Below, piece after piece: positions 26,536 through 35,620 of a DNA stretch of 64,000 bases. Made by a program: the position numbers and the translations under genes. Origin of the DNA: CAYXZO01 sp964469505 (lineage in GTDB: Bacteria > Fidelibacterota > UBA8477 > JABMPR01); NCBI GenBank assembly GCA_964469505.1, contig CAYXZO010000002.1, positions 1-64,000 of the forward strand, written 5' to 3'. The notes beneath the pieces are model-generated. The model saw only the letters and a list, made by a program, of their open reading frames with translations. It was not told the origin of the DNA and ran no database searches. How positions within the stretch are numbered: position 1 is the stretch's first letter; every line of letters begins with the position of its first letter.

Positions 26536-26991
26536 TTAGGAGTTGGTTTTTACCGAATCTTGAACGTGAATTGTTCGTACGTAAGCGATTATATCCTGAA
26601 TATCAGCATCTTTCAGCGAGGGATTACCACCCTTGGGAGGCATAGCGATGCCAGTGGTATTGAGGGGATCGCTAGGACCCCTACCTTGTTTAACAAATTC
26701 AACCAACTCGGCATCGGTTTTCTCGCTAACGAACTTGCTGCGGGTGAGGTCTTTACCCAGGTTGGGCAACCCCTTGGCATCCGGGCCATGACATGCAGCA
26801 CAGGTCTGCAAATAGAGAGATTTGCCATTAGCCGCATCCGGCGTGTGAGGCGGTGCAGGTTTCTGCGTTTCGGCCGCTTGCGGTTTGGGTGCAGCTTCTT
26901 GCTTGTCACCTTTTCCCCCACATCCTACCAGTAGGGCCAATCCCAGCACGGCTGTCAATACAGGCGTGACCAATTTGAACTTACGCGACAT
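26536..26991 (-). CDS. Lipoprotein c-type cytochrome
   Basis: 151 residues from the ATG at 26991, preceded by AAAGGGA; an upstream in-frame start lacks a ribosome binding site. The N-terminus is a lipoprotein signal with lipobox LLVGC (Cys24). A low-complexity Ala/Pro/Lys/Gln tether follows, then one class I cytochrome c domain with CAACH (Cys64-Cys67-His68) for covalent heme and Met117 in GIAMPPKGG as likely distal ligand. It is an electron carrier on the periplasmic side of a membrane, passing electrons to or from a terminal oxidase or reductase that is not in this region. It stands alone between two divergent units. Confidence 0.92.
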   Translation of the reverse strand: MSRKFKLVTPVLTAVLGLALLVGCGGKGDKQEAAPKPQAAETQKPAPPHTPDAANGKSLYLQTCAACHGPDAKGLPNLGKDLTRSKFVSEKTDAELVEFVKQGRGPSDPLNTTGIAMPPKGGNPSLKDADIQDIIAYVRTIHVQDSVKTNS

Positions 26992-27214
26992 CTTATTCCC
27001 TTTCTTATTGATCTTGAAGTTTATGTACTTTGAAACATTCCGTTCATCGCGGCCCAAGTATAACTGCGCTAAGTCATTACCACAATCATTTCAGTTCATA
27101 AGCCCTAACAACACTAACCTCATTTAGTGCTCTAAGAAGCTGAAACGGTTTACCAATCTCCCTTTTTCTTTTTTTTCCGGGAGTTACGTAAATTATACCC
27201 AGGCAAGGGAAGTA

Positions 27215-28447
27215 ATGCATAACTCCTTTTACGCACAATTTGATGAGGAAACTTACGGTACGCGCCACATCGCACCGGGTGAATACCGTACCCCCTTTGA
27301 AATCGATCGCGATCGCGTAATTCATTCCACCGCCTTTCGCCGGCTTCAGGGGAAAACTCAGGTTTACATCACCGGCCGCGGCGACCAATACCGCACCCGT
27401 CTTACCCACTCCATCGAAGTGGCCCAAATAGGTCGCTCAATGGTGAATTACCTTAACCGAGTACACCTGAAAGGCGGGTTGGAGTTCGCCATTGATGGAG
27501 CCCTGGTAGAGGCAGCATGTCTGGCCCACGATCTGGGTAATCCGCCCATGGGACATAAAGGAGAAGCTCGTCTTAACCAGCTTATGGCCCCCTGGGGAGG
27601 GTTTGAGGGTAATGCGCAAAGCCTACGTATTTTAACCAGGATCATTCGGGGTGAATCACACCGGGGCAAACGGGGTGGGTTGGCACCAACCCGTGCTTTT
27701 CTCGATGGGGTTCTAAAATACAAGGTACTCCGGACAGGTCCCCAGTCAACCCAAACCAAATTTTTATATCCTGACCAGCGGGAAATTCTGGAATGGGTTC
27801 ACAACGGCCAGGAACTAACGGAGCGCAGCCTAGAATGTGCCATTATGGATCTGAGTGATGATATAGCCTACTGCACTTCGGATTTGTTCGATGGTTACAA
27901 ACAAGGGCTGGTAACTCCTACAACAGTAGCCGCTTTCTTTGAAAAACAGGGAAGCGCACCTGGGGTGGAATATCTTAGAGAAGCCCTCGAACAAGTCTTT
28001 CGCCGGGAAAAATCCTTGGAAAGAACCGTGGCAGGTTTGGTTGGATTTTTCATCACCTCCTGCTATCTGGAAGAAATTCACAATCCACCCTTGGTCAGTA
28101 ATCGCTACCGTTACTGCCCTAAAATGCGGGAAGAAGCACGGGTAGTACTGGAAATGTTACGCAAAATGAATTTCCAGCTGATATATCACTCACCCCTGGT
28201 CAGAGAACAAGAACAGGAGGGGGTTGCGATTCTCGAAGCCGTGTTTAAAGCCTATCAAGAAGTGTACTATGAGCAGCGTCCCTGGCCCTCACTACTACCT
28301 CTCCCTCCCTACTTGAAGCAGGTTTTGGCAACTCCGAAACTGTCGGAACCGGAAGCCATGCGCAGAATTTGCGACCATATCGCCGGGATGACCGACAGTT
28401 ACGTTCAATACCAATTTGCCGCTTTCAATCTCAAGCTCACTTCATGA
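27215..28447 (+). CDS. dgt: dGTPase-like deoxynucleoside triphosphate triphosphohydrolase
   Basis: 410 residues; AAGGGA precedes the ATG. It is an HD-superfamily phosphohydrolase of the dGTPase type. The metal ligands and catalytic residues are visible in RLTHSIEVAQIGR (about residue 64), AHDLGNPPMGHKGE (about 102) and DLSDDIAYCTSDL (about 211). An N-terminal RTPFEIDRDRVIHSTAFRRLQGKTQVY block is also typical of the family. Enzymes of this group hydrolyse dGTP or other dNTPs to the nucleoside and triphosphate, controlling nucleotide pools. Its stop overlaps the start of the SpoIIE-type sensor gene (ATGA), so the two are probably co-translated. Exact substrate preference cannot be read from sequence. 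Confidence 0.9.
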   Translation: MHNSFYAQFDEETYGTRHIAPGEYRTPFEIDRDRVIHSTAFRRLQGKTQVYITGRGDQYRTRLTHSIEVAQIGRSMVNYLNRVHLKGGLEFAIDGALVEAACLAHDLGNPPMGHKGEARLNQLMAPWGGFEGNAQSLRILTRIIRGESHRGKRGGLAPTRAFLDGVLKYKVLRTGPQSTQTKFLYPDQREILEWVHNGQELTERSLECAIMDLSDDIAYCTSDLFDGYKQGLVTPTTVAAFFEKQGSAPGVEYLREALEQVFRREKSLERTVAGLVGFFITSCYLEEIHNPPLVSNRYRYCPKMREEARVVLEMLRKMNFQLIYHSPLVREQEQEGVAILEAVFKAYQEVYYEQRPWPSLLPLPPYLKQVLATPKLSEPEAMRRICDHIAGMTDSYVQYQFAAFNLKLTS

Positions 28448-31362
28448 CCGTTACCATCTCAAGAATCGCTAAAACTCCATTTACCAAGCTTTTCCAGAGC
28501 ACTGCCATTCTTTGCGCAACATTGCTAGGAACCTTGCCTACCTTCGGCAAAGAATTGCCGCTCAGGATTTACGATCCGGAAAAATATCTGGTTCAATCGC
28601 AGGTCAAATGCCTGTTGGAAACCAGCAATCACCAGATCTGGGTCGGGACGCTGGGGGGAATCAACATTTTCACCGGAGGAAGCAACTACCAATTGACCAC
28701 CAAAGATGGCCTGCCCAGTGGCTGGATAAACGCCCTACTTGAGTATCCCGACGGGGTGGTTTGGATCGGCACCAAAGGCGGACTGGCGAAGGTCACTGTT
28801 GACCAGCCCCAAGCGGTGCTGCTCATTCGAGGTAGCACTGCTCTGGAAATCCGCTCGCTGGGAGTATTTCAGGGAAAAGTTCTGGCGGGTACTTTTCAGA
28901 AGGGCATCTTTCAGGCAGAACAAGATAGTCTAGTTCCCTGGTCCCAAGCCGGTAACCTTTCTGGTTATCCTGTCTATGACCTCTGTTCAAATAAAGACAC
29001 TTTATGGCTGGCTACCTACCAGGGGATTATTGAATATCATGATACAACGATCACGCGTTTGCTTCCTCAACAGATAGTTCTTTCCCTGGAATATTGGCGT
29101 AAAGCTATCTGGGCTGGCACCACCGACGGCTTGTTCCGGATAGTCAGCGATAAGGCCCAAAAAGTGAAAGGGGAGATGATTATCCCCGACATGACCTCTG
29201 GTTCTGATAAACTGCTGATTAGCTCTTATTTCAGCGGCTTGCTGACGTTGGAAAATGGTCAATGGCATAACTACGACTCCCATAACGGCCTCCCGGAAAC
29301 TTTTTATAAAGCCGTATTGATAGATCACCAGGGAAGCATATGGTTGGGAACCGATGGTATCGGTTTGATCCAGATTCTACCCTACCCCATCGTTAATTAT
29401 GGGCCTACCTCAGGTTTAAGCAACTCAATGGTAAACTACATCTCATTTACCCCGGAAAACTGGGTAGTGGTGAGTACTGATGAAGGCGTTTACATCAGCC
29501 ATGACAAAGTTGATTTCAAACTCTTAGAGGAATCTTCTGGTTCCCGGGTATGGGCTTGCGTTCCTTACTATGGCGGCAGATTCCTGATGGGCACCGACGA
29601 AGGCACCTTCATCCTGTCAAAGTCCGGTAAAAAGGAACGAAAGATCTGGCCTTTCGCACTACTTGACGCCCTGACAGATGGTGATACCGTATGGGCCGCT
29701 ACAGAACGAGGTCCCTGGATGGAAGTCAATGGAAAATGGCAACCAGTTTCTGGCGTTCCAGTTATTACCGGTGTCTATTGCCACGCCTTAACTCGGGGGC
29801 TGCGGGGCATCTGGTTTGCTACCGCTGATGGTTTGTTGCTGATTCAGGGGAACGAAATCACCAGATGGAGGGACTCCACCAACCAAGCCCGCAACATGGT
29901 TTGGGATGTGGTGGCCGATGGGCAGGGCTACCTGTGGGTTGGAACCGACGGCGGCCTCATGAGAATAAGAGAGGACCTGCAGGGAGCCAGCTGGTTTACG
30001 GAAGCTGGCTCCGGATTTCCCTCGGATATTATCTATTCGCTGGTGTTGATCGGTCCCCGCGATTTATGGTGTGGGTCAGCCAAAGGGCTTTTACACCTGA
30101 CCAAATTCCACTGGGAATTGTTTGATTTCAATGACGGACTACCGCAGAATGAATTCAACAGTAACGCTTTGGCTTATCACGACTCAAAACTATGGGCGGG
30201 TGGCATAAAAGGTCTCACCTGTATTTCCAACCTGGCTGCGCTCAATCACCCGATTCCCCGCTGTTACCCCACCCGTTTTTATGAGAACGAAGAATCGGTG
30301 AGAACCTGGGCCTCCGAATATCCGTCCGATCCGCCTACTTTAAAAGTGGACCTGGGAACCGACGATTTCCTATGTCCCCGCCCGGTTTTCCGCTGGCGAC
30401 TAAACCCGCAGGAATCCCAATGGATAGAACTTAAGAATGCTCACCAACTACAACTCTCAGCTCTCTCTCCCGGCCATTACCAGCCCCAGGTTCAGGCTGG
30501 AGATGGTCGTCGCTGGGGACCTATCACTAATTTACCAGCTTTTGCCGTAGCACCGCCCTTGTGGCAACGTGGCTGGTTCCAAACCTTATTAGCCTTAATA
30601 GTAGCACTTTTGACCCTAGAAATCTCCGCAGCCCTAACAGAAAACAGGCGACGACAAGAATTATTACGTCGGCAAAGTGAGCAGATTCAATTAGCCCGAA
30701 TCTTTAATCAAGGCCTACTTCCCCTTGAAGAGAAATCTATCCCCGGGTTAAAAGTCTCCGTCGTAACTCATCCGCGGGAAGAATTCAGTGGCGATTTTTA
30801 TGTACTGTTAAACCTCGGGAATGACCGCTTTGCCCTTGTATTGGGGGACGTTGCCGGCCATGGGCTTGAGACGAGTTACCTCAATACCTTTGTAAAAATT
30901 GACCTGCAAGAAGTAAGGGACAAACGACATTCCTTGGATGAATGGTTGTCCCACTTGAATCGCAAATTATATCTGGTGCAAAAGCAGGGGCTAAACATCG
31001 CCCTGACCATTTTGGAGTATGAAACTTATACCAAGAAAAGTCGCATCTTTCTGGCTGGTAACCCAGCCCCCTGGTTATTGAACGCAAATGAAGAATTACA
31101 AACGCTGGATATTTCGGGCCACCCTCCCCTGGGAGTTTTCCCGGAATTGCAACCCCATTGGACCCCTTTGCCGGAAGGGTGGCAAGCACTGCTCCTATTT
31201 ACTGATGGATTTGAATTTCATCCATACGGCTCAGCTTTGTCCCAGCACATCCAGCATTTGCAGGCAGGAAATCTTGAAAAGCTGATAGCTCTAGAATCCA
31301 CCACGGTCAATCCATCAGAACGGGACGACTGGACGGTAGTGCTCCTTTGCCATCTCAGCTAA
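28444..31362 (+). CDS. Propeller sensor with SpoIIE/PP2C-type serine phosphatase output
   Basis: About 972 residues from the ATG at 28444, which overlaps the dgt stop. A signal or membrane anchor is followed by a periplasmic part made of two-component-regulator-propeller repeats (IWVGTLGGINIF, VWIGTKGGLAKV, IWLGTDGIGLIQI, LWVGTDGGLMRI) and a Y_Y_Y-like domain (FRWRLNPQESQW...YQPQVQAGDGRRWG, about 620-690). One membrane helix lies near 707-727. The cytoplasmic end (about 765-972) is a SpoIIE-type phosphatase with GDFY, GDVAGHG and SERDDWTVV, the metal-binding Asp residues being present. These domains dephosphorylate anti-sigma-factor antagonists, but no such partner is encoded nearby. Hybrid sensors of this kind usually end in a histidine kinase; here the output is a phosphatase. 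Confidence 0.9.
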   Translation: MTVTISRIAKTPFTKLFQSTAILCATLLGTLPTFGKELPLRIYDPEKYLVQSQVKCLLETSNHQIWVGTLGGINIFTGGSNYQLTTKDGLPSGWINALLEYPDGVVWIGTKGGLAKVTVDQPQAVLLIRGSTALEIRSLGVFQGKVLAGTFQKGIFQAEQDSLVPWSQAGNLSGYPVYDLCSNKDTLWLATYQGIIEYHDTTITRLLPQQIVLSLEYWRKAIWAGTTDGLFRIVSDKAQKVKGEMIIPDMTSGSDKLLISSYFSGLLTLENGQWHNYDSHNGLPETFYKAVLIDHQGSIWLGTDGIGLIQILPYPIVNYGPTSGLSNSMVNYISFTPENWVVVSTDEGVYISHDKVDFKLLEESSGSRVWACVPYYGGRFLMGTDEGTFILSKSGKKERKIWPFALLDALTDGDTVWAATERGPWMEVNGKWQPVSGVPVITGVYCHALTRGLRGIWFATADGLLLIQGNEITRWRDSTNQARNMVWDVVADGQGYLWVGTDGGLMRIREDLQGASWFTEAGSGFPSDIIYSLVLIGPRDLWCGSAKGLLHLTKFHWELFDFNDGLPQNEFNSNALAYHDSKLWAGGIKGLTCISNLAALNHPIPRCYPTRFYENEESVRTWASEYPSDPPTLKVDLGTDDFLCPRPVFRWRLNPQESQWIELKNAHQLQLSALSPGHYQPQVQAGDGRRWGPITNLPAFAVAPPLWQRGWFQTLLALIVALLTLEISAALTENRRRQELLRRQSEQIQLARIFNQGLLPLEEKSIPGLKVSVVTHPREEFSGDFYVLLNLGNDRFALVLGDVAGHGLETSYLNTFVKIDLQEVRDKRHSLDEWLSHLNRKLYLVQKQGLNIALTILEYETYTKKSRIFLAGNPAPWLLNANEELQTLDISGHPPLGVFPELQPHWTPLPEGWQALLLFTDGFEFHPYGSALSQHIQHLQAGNLEKLIALESTTVNPSERDDWTVVLLCHLS

Positions 31363-31444
31363 TTCTTCGGCCGCAACAGTTGTCTCCCATCATAATCCGT
31401 TTAATTTTGCCATCCATGTCGGTTTGTAACAAAGGAGTTTTAAA

Positions 31445-32200
31445 ATGAAAATCGTGGTCACTGCCAAACAGGTTCCTGACACGGAAACAAAGGTGGTCAT
31501 TGATTCCACCGGGAAACGGCTGGACCCCGCGGGGGTAAAAATGATTCTTAATCCATATGATGAATTCGCTGTGGAAGAAGCCCTCCGCATTAAAGAAAAA
31601 ACTGGCGAAGGTGAAGTAATTGTCCTGGGCATCGGCAATGCCGATTCAGCCTCGGCCCTACGCTCAGCCCTGGCCATGGGGGCCGACAGGGGGATTCTTC
31701 TGGAACTGGACGATTTCGCCATGCGGGACAGTTACCAACTGGCCAATTTACTGGCGGCCGAAATTCGCGAGCTGGCGCCGGACTTAGTTCTGGCCGGCAA
31801 AATAGCCATTGATGATTACGGTCACCAGGTCCCAGCCATGGTAGCCGCTCTACTAGATTGGCCTTTGATTACTCTGGCGCGGCAAATCACTTTAGAGGAG
31901 AACCAAGTAGTTGTAGAAAGAGACATTGAAGGCGGTCGTGAAACACTGAAAGCTGCCCTGCCCTGTGTCATTACCGCTGAAAAAGGGCTGAATGAACCGC
32001 GCTATCCTTCACTACGCGGTATAATGCAGGCCAAACGTAAACCGTTGGATACTAGGGCCGTTTCTATTGAAGGCGAAAGTATTCAGATTCTTGAAATGAC
32101 CTATCCCCAACAGAAACCACCCGGGCGAATCGTGGGAGAAGGTCCGGATGCTGTACCGGAATTAGTTCGCATGTTACACCAAGAAGCTAAAGTGATATAA
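31445..32200 (+). CDS. etfB: Electron transfer flavoprotein beta subunit
   Basis: 251 residues; AAAGGAG precedes the ATG by seven bases. The sequence starts MKIVVTAKQVPDTETKV and shows the nucleotide-binding fold and the beta-subunit signature near residues 160-200 (RDIEGGRETLKAALPCVIT and LNEPRYPSLRGIMQAK). With EtfA it forms a soluble heterodimer that accepts electrons from acyl-CoA or other dehydrogenases and passes them to a quinone oxidoreductase. The beta subunit binds AMP, or FAD in bifurcating versions. etfA follows ten bases later. No dehydrogenase or quinone oxidoreductase gene is adjacent, so the partners are unknown. Confidence 0.95.
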   Translation: MKIVVTAKQVPDTETKVVIDSTGKRLDPAGVKMILNPYDEFAVEEALRIKEKTGEGEVIVLGIGNADSASALRSALAMGADRGILLELDDFAMRDSYQLANLLAAEIRELAPDLVLAGKIAIDDYGHQVPAMVAALLDWPLITLARQITLEENQVVVERDIEGGRETLKAALPCVITAEKGLNEPRYPSLRGIMQAKRKPLDTRAVSIEGESIQILEMTYPQQKPPGRIVGEGPDAVPELVRMLHQEAKVI

Positions 32201-32210
32201 GGGGGTAGTC

Positions 32211-33182
32211 ATGGCTAAAATCGTAGTATTCGCTGAGCAGCGGGAGCAAAAGCTGAAAAAATTCGCTCTGGAAGCGGTTTCCACTGGATATCGCCTTGCC
32301 CAGGCCAAAGGTGAAAATCCGGCCATAGTTTACGTGGGAGAATTAAGCGACGAAAATCGGGCCCAGTTAGCCGCCGCCGGTGCAGGTGAAATCTGGGTTC
32401 CTGAGAATGCCCAACTGGCCGCCTACAGCCCCGATGGATATGCTGCTTTAATACAAGCCGCCCTGGACCAGCTCCAACCGGAGGTTATTCTTTTCTCAGC
32501 TTCCGCCATGGGAAAGGAGCTGGCCCCCCTGGTCGCCGCTAAATATCAAACCGCCGTTCTAAGTGACGTGACCGCTGTTGATTGGGAAGGAGACCAGCTC
32601 ACGGTAACACGCCCGGTCTATGCCGGTAAGGCTTTCCTGAAAATCGCTGCTGTCAAGATGCCAGCGATAGTTACCCTGCGTCCCAATGTCTTTCCCTTCG
32701 AAGAGCACAACGCTGCTGGGGAAGTGCGCTCTTTCACTGCTCCGTCTATTGATCCCAAAGCGGTAGTGATAAAAACCGAAATGAAAGCCTCTACCCGACC
32801 GGAATTGACGGAAGCTTCCATCATTGTTTCCGGCGGACGGGGCATGGGCGGACCTGAGAACTACACCGTTATTGAAGCCCTGGCGGATACTCTGGGGGCA
32901 GCTGTAGGAGCTTCCCGGGCCGCTGTGGATGCCGGCTGGCGCCCCCACTCCGACCAAGTTGGGCAAACGGGTAAAACGGTCTCGCCCGATCTGTACATCG
33001 CCTGTGGTATATCCGGCGCCATTCAACATCTGGCTGGTATGTCCTCCTCGAAAGTCATCGTGGCCATCAACACCGATCCCGATGCTCCTATTTTCCAGGT
33101 GGCGGATTACGGCATCGTGGGCGATCTGTTCGAAGTGGTTCCCGCACTAGACGCTGAGATAAAAAAGCTAAAAGAAGCTTGA
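32211..33182 (+). CDS. etfA: Electron transfer flavoprotein alpha subunit
   Basis: 323 residues, close to the family's usual length. The N-terminal half carries the ETF fold (SASAMGKELAPLVAAKYQ). The C-terminal FAD-binding domain has the signature SGGRGMGGPENY, RAAVDAGW, QVGQTGKTVSPDLYIACGISGAIQH and NTDPDAPIFQVADYGIVGD. It binds the FAD that carries electrons between dehydrogenases and the membrane quinone pool, in complex with EtfB encoded just upstream. A strong terminator follows 20 bases after the stop, so etfBA is a two-gene unit or the end of a longer one. Confidence 0.96.
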   Translation: MAKIVVFAEQREQKLKKFALEAVSTGYRLAQAKGENPAIVYVGELSDENRAQLAAAGAGEIWVPENAQLAAYSPDGYAALIQAALDQLQPEVILFSASAMGKELAPLVAAKYQTAVLSDVTAVDWEGDQLTVTRPVYAGKAFLKIAAVKMPAIVTLRPNVFPFEEHNAAGEVRSFTAPSIDPKAVVIKTEMKASTRPELTEASIIVSGGRGMGGPENYTVIEALADTLGAAVGASRAAVDAGWRPHSDQVGQTGKTVSPDLYIACGISGAIQHLAGMSSSKVIVAINTDPDAPIFQVADYGIVGDLFEVVPALDAEIKKLKEA

Positions 33183-33202
33183 CGCTTACAGTTACAGGAG
33201 AC

Positions 33203-33230
33203 AAGGGTGGACAGCAGTCCACCCTTTTTT
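33203..33230 (+). terminator. Rho-independent terminator after etfBA
   Basis: AAGGGTGGAC and GTCCACCCTT form a perfect ten-base stem with a four-base loop (AGCA), directly followed by TTTT. It ends transcription of etfB-etfA before the HAD gene. Confidence 0.93.
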
Positions 33231-33252
33231 GCATTAAAGGAAAAGCTTACTG

Positions 33253-33945
33253 ATGGAAATTAACCAGTTACCCGCCCCGGCCGGGATGTTATTCGACCTG
33301 GATGGAACCTTGGTGGACACCGGGGACGATATAACCCATCACCTCAATAAGGCCCTCGCCGATTTCGCCCTACCGGCTCTAACCAGAGCGGAGATACTGC
33401 AACATGTGGGATTCGGCGCCCCATACCTGGTGGAGCACACTTTAGAGAAGCTGCAAGTGCCTGCGGGGGAACGTGAAAAACTTGTCCCTCGAGTTTTAAA
33501 TTTGTTTCGTTCCCGCTACGAAAAAGAGCCGGTGGTAAAGGCGCGATTGTATCCCGGAACTCGCGAGCTATTGACCTTTTTAAGGAATCACCAGATTGCC
33601 CTGGGAGTGGTTTCCAACAAGCCGCGCCCCCAAGTCCGGAAAGTGATTTCACACTTTAAACTTGAGGAATATTTCAAGTTCGCTTGGGGCCGGGAAGACG
33701 TTTCCCATCCCAAACCGGATCCACGGGCGGTGGCGGAAGCCGCCGATCGCCTCCTAGTCAGCGGTACCATTTGGTTTGTGGGTGACAGCCAGGCTGATCT
33801 GGAGGCCGCTCTGGGAGCCGGAGCAGTGGCCGTAGGAGTCTTGCATGGCTTTTTCACCAAAGACATACTGTCGCCTCTAAAACCGCATCTATTGGTGAAT
33901 GACTTTATAGAGCTCCTCCACATTCTTAAGAAAAAACTGCTATGA
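33253..33945 (+). CDS. HAD-superfamily phosphatase, phosphoglycolate phosphatase-like
   Basis: 230 residues, as expected for a small HAD hydrolase. Motif I is LFDLDGTLVDTG with the nucleophile and acid Asp; motif II is GVVSNKP; motif III includes the Lys in SHPKPDP; motif IV is FVGDSQADLEAA. A helical cap domain follows motif I. It is most like Gph or PpaX-type enzymes, which remove phosphate from 2-phosphoglycolate or pyrophosphate; substrate choice in this family cannot be settled by motifs. AAAGGA lies ten bases before the start. The etfA terminator sits 23 bases upstream, so a separate promoter or read-through is required. Confidence 0.87.
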   Translation: MEINQLPAPAGMLFDLDGTLVDTGDDITHHLNKALADFALPALTRAEILQHVGFGAPYLVEHTLEKLQVPAGEREKLVPRVLNLFRSRYEKEPVVKARLYPGTRELLTFLRNHQIALGVVSNKPRPQVRKVISHFKLEEYFKFAWGREDVSHPKPDPRAVAEAADRLLVSGTIWFVGDSQADLEAALGAGAVAVGVLHGFFTKDILSPLKPHLLVNDFIELLHILKKKLL

Positions 33946-34278
33946 AAAGCTGTAGTGGCACCTTTGATTGGATTAACGTCATAAAAATTCCTCAGATACC
34001 TGAGGTTCATTAATCGGGATCTGGCCTTCTTGGTTACAGCTTCCATGGGCAACCGGGCCCCTCGAAACGAGAAAGAACGCTAAACGCCGACATGGGCGCC
34101 TTTTTCTTAAGGAAATAAAAAAGCAGGCAAACCCTTTAATGCTGAGTTCACCCGTCGGCGGGGGCTAGCCACAGATCTCGATTGTCTTAATAGCATTACC
34201 CAACCAGAAAACCAGAAAGAGCCTTTTCAAGCAATATTAAAAGGCGGAATAAACCCTAGTCGTTATGTATTAAATAAA
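33946..34278 (+). other. Gap without a recognisable gene; several hairpins
   Basis: No convincing coding frame was found in about 330 bases. CCTCAG-ATAC-CTGAGG (33990-34005) forms a short hairpin about 45 bases after the HAD gene and may be a weak terminator. Beyond it are G/C-rich segments (around 34045-34110 and 34145-34165) flanked by A/T-rich ones, with some pairing potential and a short T run at 34102-34106. I could not match it to tmRNA, RNase P RNA, SRP RNA or a riboswitch that I know. A small RNA or leader is possible. The strand given is arbitrary. Confidence 0.4.
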
Positions 34279-34300
34279 AAGCCCGGCGGTTGCCGGGCTT
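34279..34300 (-). terminator. Rho-independent terminator of the outer-membrane protein gene
   Basis: AAGCCCGGC and GCCGGGCTT form a nine-base stem with a four-base loop. On the minus strand the stem is followed by TTTATTTAATAC. It lies 22 bases beyond the stop of the gene at 34323-35396. Confidence 0.88.
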
Positions 34301-34322
34301 AACGTAAGAATCAGCTTCTTGC

Positions 34323-35396
34323 TTACCTTAAGCTTAAACCAATTCCCGCAGTATAAGCGGTACTGGTGGGCGATTTAGTAACCCCCACGCTGATGTAGGT
34401 AAGGGGAACAATGCGAAACCAGACCCCGGCCCCCATATCCGTGCCGCTGGGTCCATCAAGGGATAATTTAACGGGCACTTCAACATCGCCCCGTTGATAA
34501 GTATAGTCCAGATCGAAGCTGCTGGTTTCAAAACCGGCGTTGGCATAAACTCCGAAGGCAATTACCAGCAAGTTAATGGACTTACCAACCTGCACACCAT
34601 AGCTGGTGCTCTTCGCCGTGAGCACATCTCCAATACCGATTTTTTGGTAATTGCCGTAGAGGTTGATCGTGAAAGGAAACATGGGAATTGGGATGTACTG
34701 ATCCAGGCTCATCCGGACTCCTAACCCCAAAAGGTCCACCTTACCCAGTTTATCTCCGATCTTGGGCAGATTCAATTTCGGCAAGAAACGAGCCGTCACT
34801 TCCATGCCTCCGGGGAGACCTACTGAAACCTGGGGCACTCCAAACGGGACGCTGGCTAACCCCAAGCCCTTCAGCGTGAAATCGGGGATTTCCGCTGCCG
34901 CGTTGGCAATGGCGGCCCGAAAATTCTCCCCTGGAAGCCCGCGGGCATTGAGACTGTCTACCAGCACGTCGGTGATATGAGAGGGATTGGCAGCCATGGT
35001 CCTGCTTTCATCACTGGCAATGGTGGGCATTTCCGTATTAGATCCATAGTAAATGTCACTGTAGGACAACATGATGGTATCATTGGTGCCCGTGATGGGG
35101 TTCAGGGCGAAGGCCATCTGCTGGTCTCCCAAATTGAAATTGAAAGTTTTAACCGAATCCGGAATCATGACCAGGGATAGCTTTACGCCCACATCAAATC
35201 CCAGGAAGTGGTGCAAATTGCCTCGATGGAACCAGTTGGTATTCAGATTAGTACCTAAAGCGTCGCCAACGGGCTGGACATAACTTGTAGCATTATCCTT
35301 CAACAGACGCCTAAGGCTTTCTTTTAAATCTTGCCCATAGCTCACACTAAGGCCTAATGCTAAGAATACAATTAGACCTTTCCTGATTTTTAACAT
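34323..35396 (-). CDS. Outer-membrane-type protein resembling the DUF6588 family
   Basis: About 357 residues. The ATG at 35396 is chosen because AGGAGGTGAT, an unusually complete Shine-Dalgarno site, lies just before it; a GTG three codons upstream falls within that site. A signal peptide (KGLIVFLALGLSVSYGQ) precedes SYVQPVGDALGTNLNTNWFHRG and HHFLGFDVGVKLSLVMIPDS, which recall DUF6588 outer-membrane proteins of Bacteroidota. The remainder consists of amphipathic strands, and the C-terminus YTAGIGLSLR suits a barrel. It is a single-gene unit with its own terminator. Function unknown. The family assignment is from memory and moderate. Confidence 0.75.
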   Translation of the reverse strand: MLKIRKGLIVFLALGLSVSYGQDLKESLRRLLKDNATSYVQPVGDALGTNLNTNWFHRGNLHHFLGFDVGVKLSLVMIPDSVKTFNFNLGDQQMAFALNPITGTNDTIMLSYSDIYYGSNTEMPTIASDESRTMAANPSHITDVLVDSLNARGLPGENFRAAIANAAAEIPDFTLKGLGLASVPFGVPQVSVGLPGGMEVTARFLPKLNLPKIGDKLGKVDLLGLGVRMSLDQYIPIPMFPFTINLYGNYQKIGIGDVLTAKSTSYGVQVGKSINLLVIAFGVYANAGFETSSFDLDYTYQRGDVEVPVKLSLDGPSGTDMGAGVWFRIVPLTYISVGVTKSPTSTAYTAGIGLSLR

Positions 35397-35620
35397 GCTA
35401 ATCACCTCCTATTGGATTTACGCTGTTTGCTCGGCGCATATTAATCTTAGCTTACAATTCGCCATTCCCAATGGCCAGTAAAAAAGGTTAATCCAAGTGA
35501 GCAAATGATATATACCACATTTGGCTTATTTTAGATCGTCTGAAACCTTGAAATGCTCCGGCATTGAAAAACGGTTCAAGAAAAAATCAGCAGAGTCGGA
35601 TGCTTTGACTTAGTAGGAGG

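Noticed and set aside
33946..34278. tmRNA, RNase P RNA, SRP RNA or a riboswitch in the gap after the HAD gene
   Set aside because: I compared it by eye with the conserved cores of these RNAs (tRNA-like ends, the GNRA/G-A blocks, GEMM and TPP cores) and found no match.
35552..35565. Terminator after phoU (AATGC-TCCG-GCATT)
   Set aside because: The stem is five bases and A/T-rich, and no T run follows on the minus strand.
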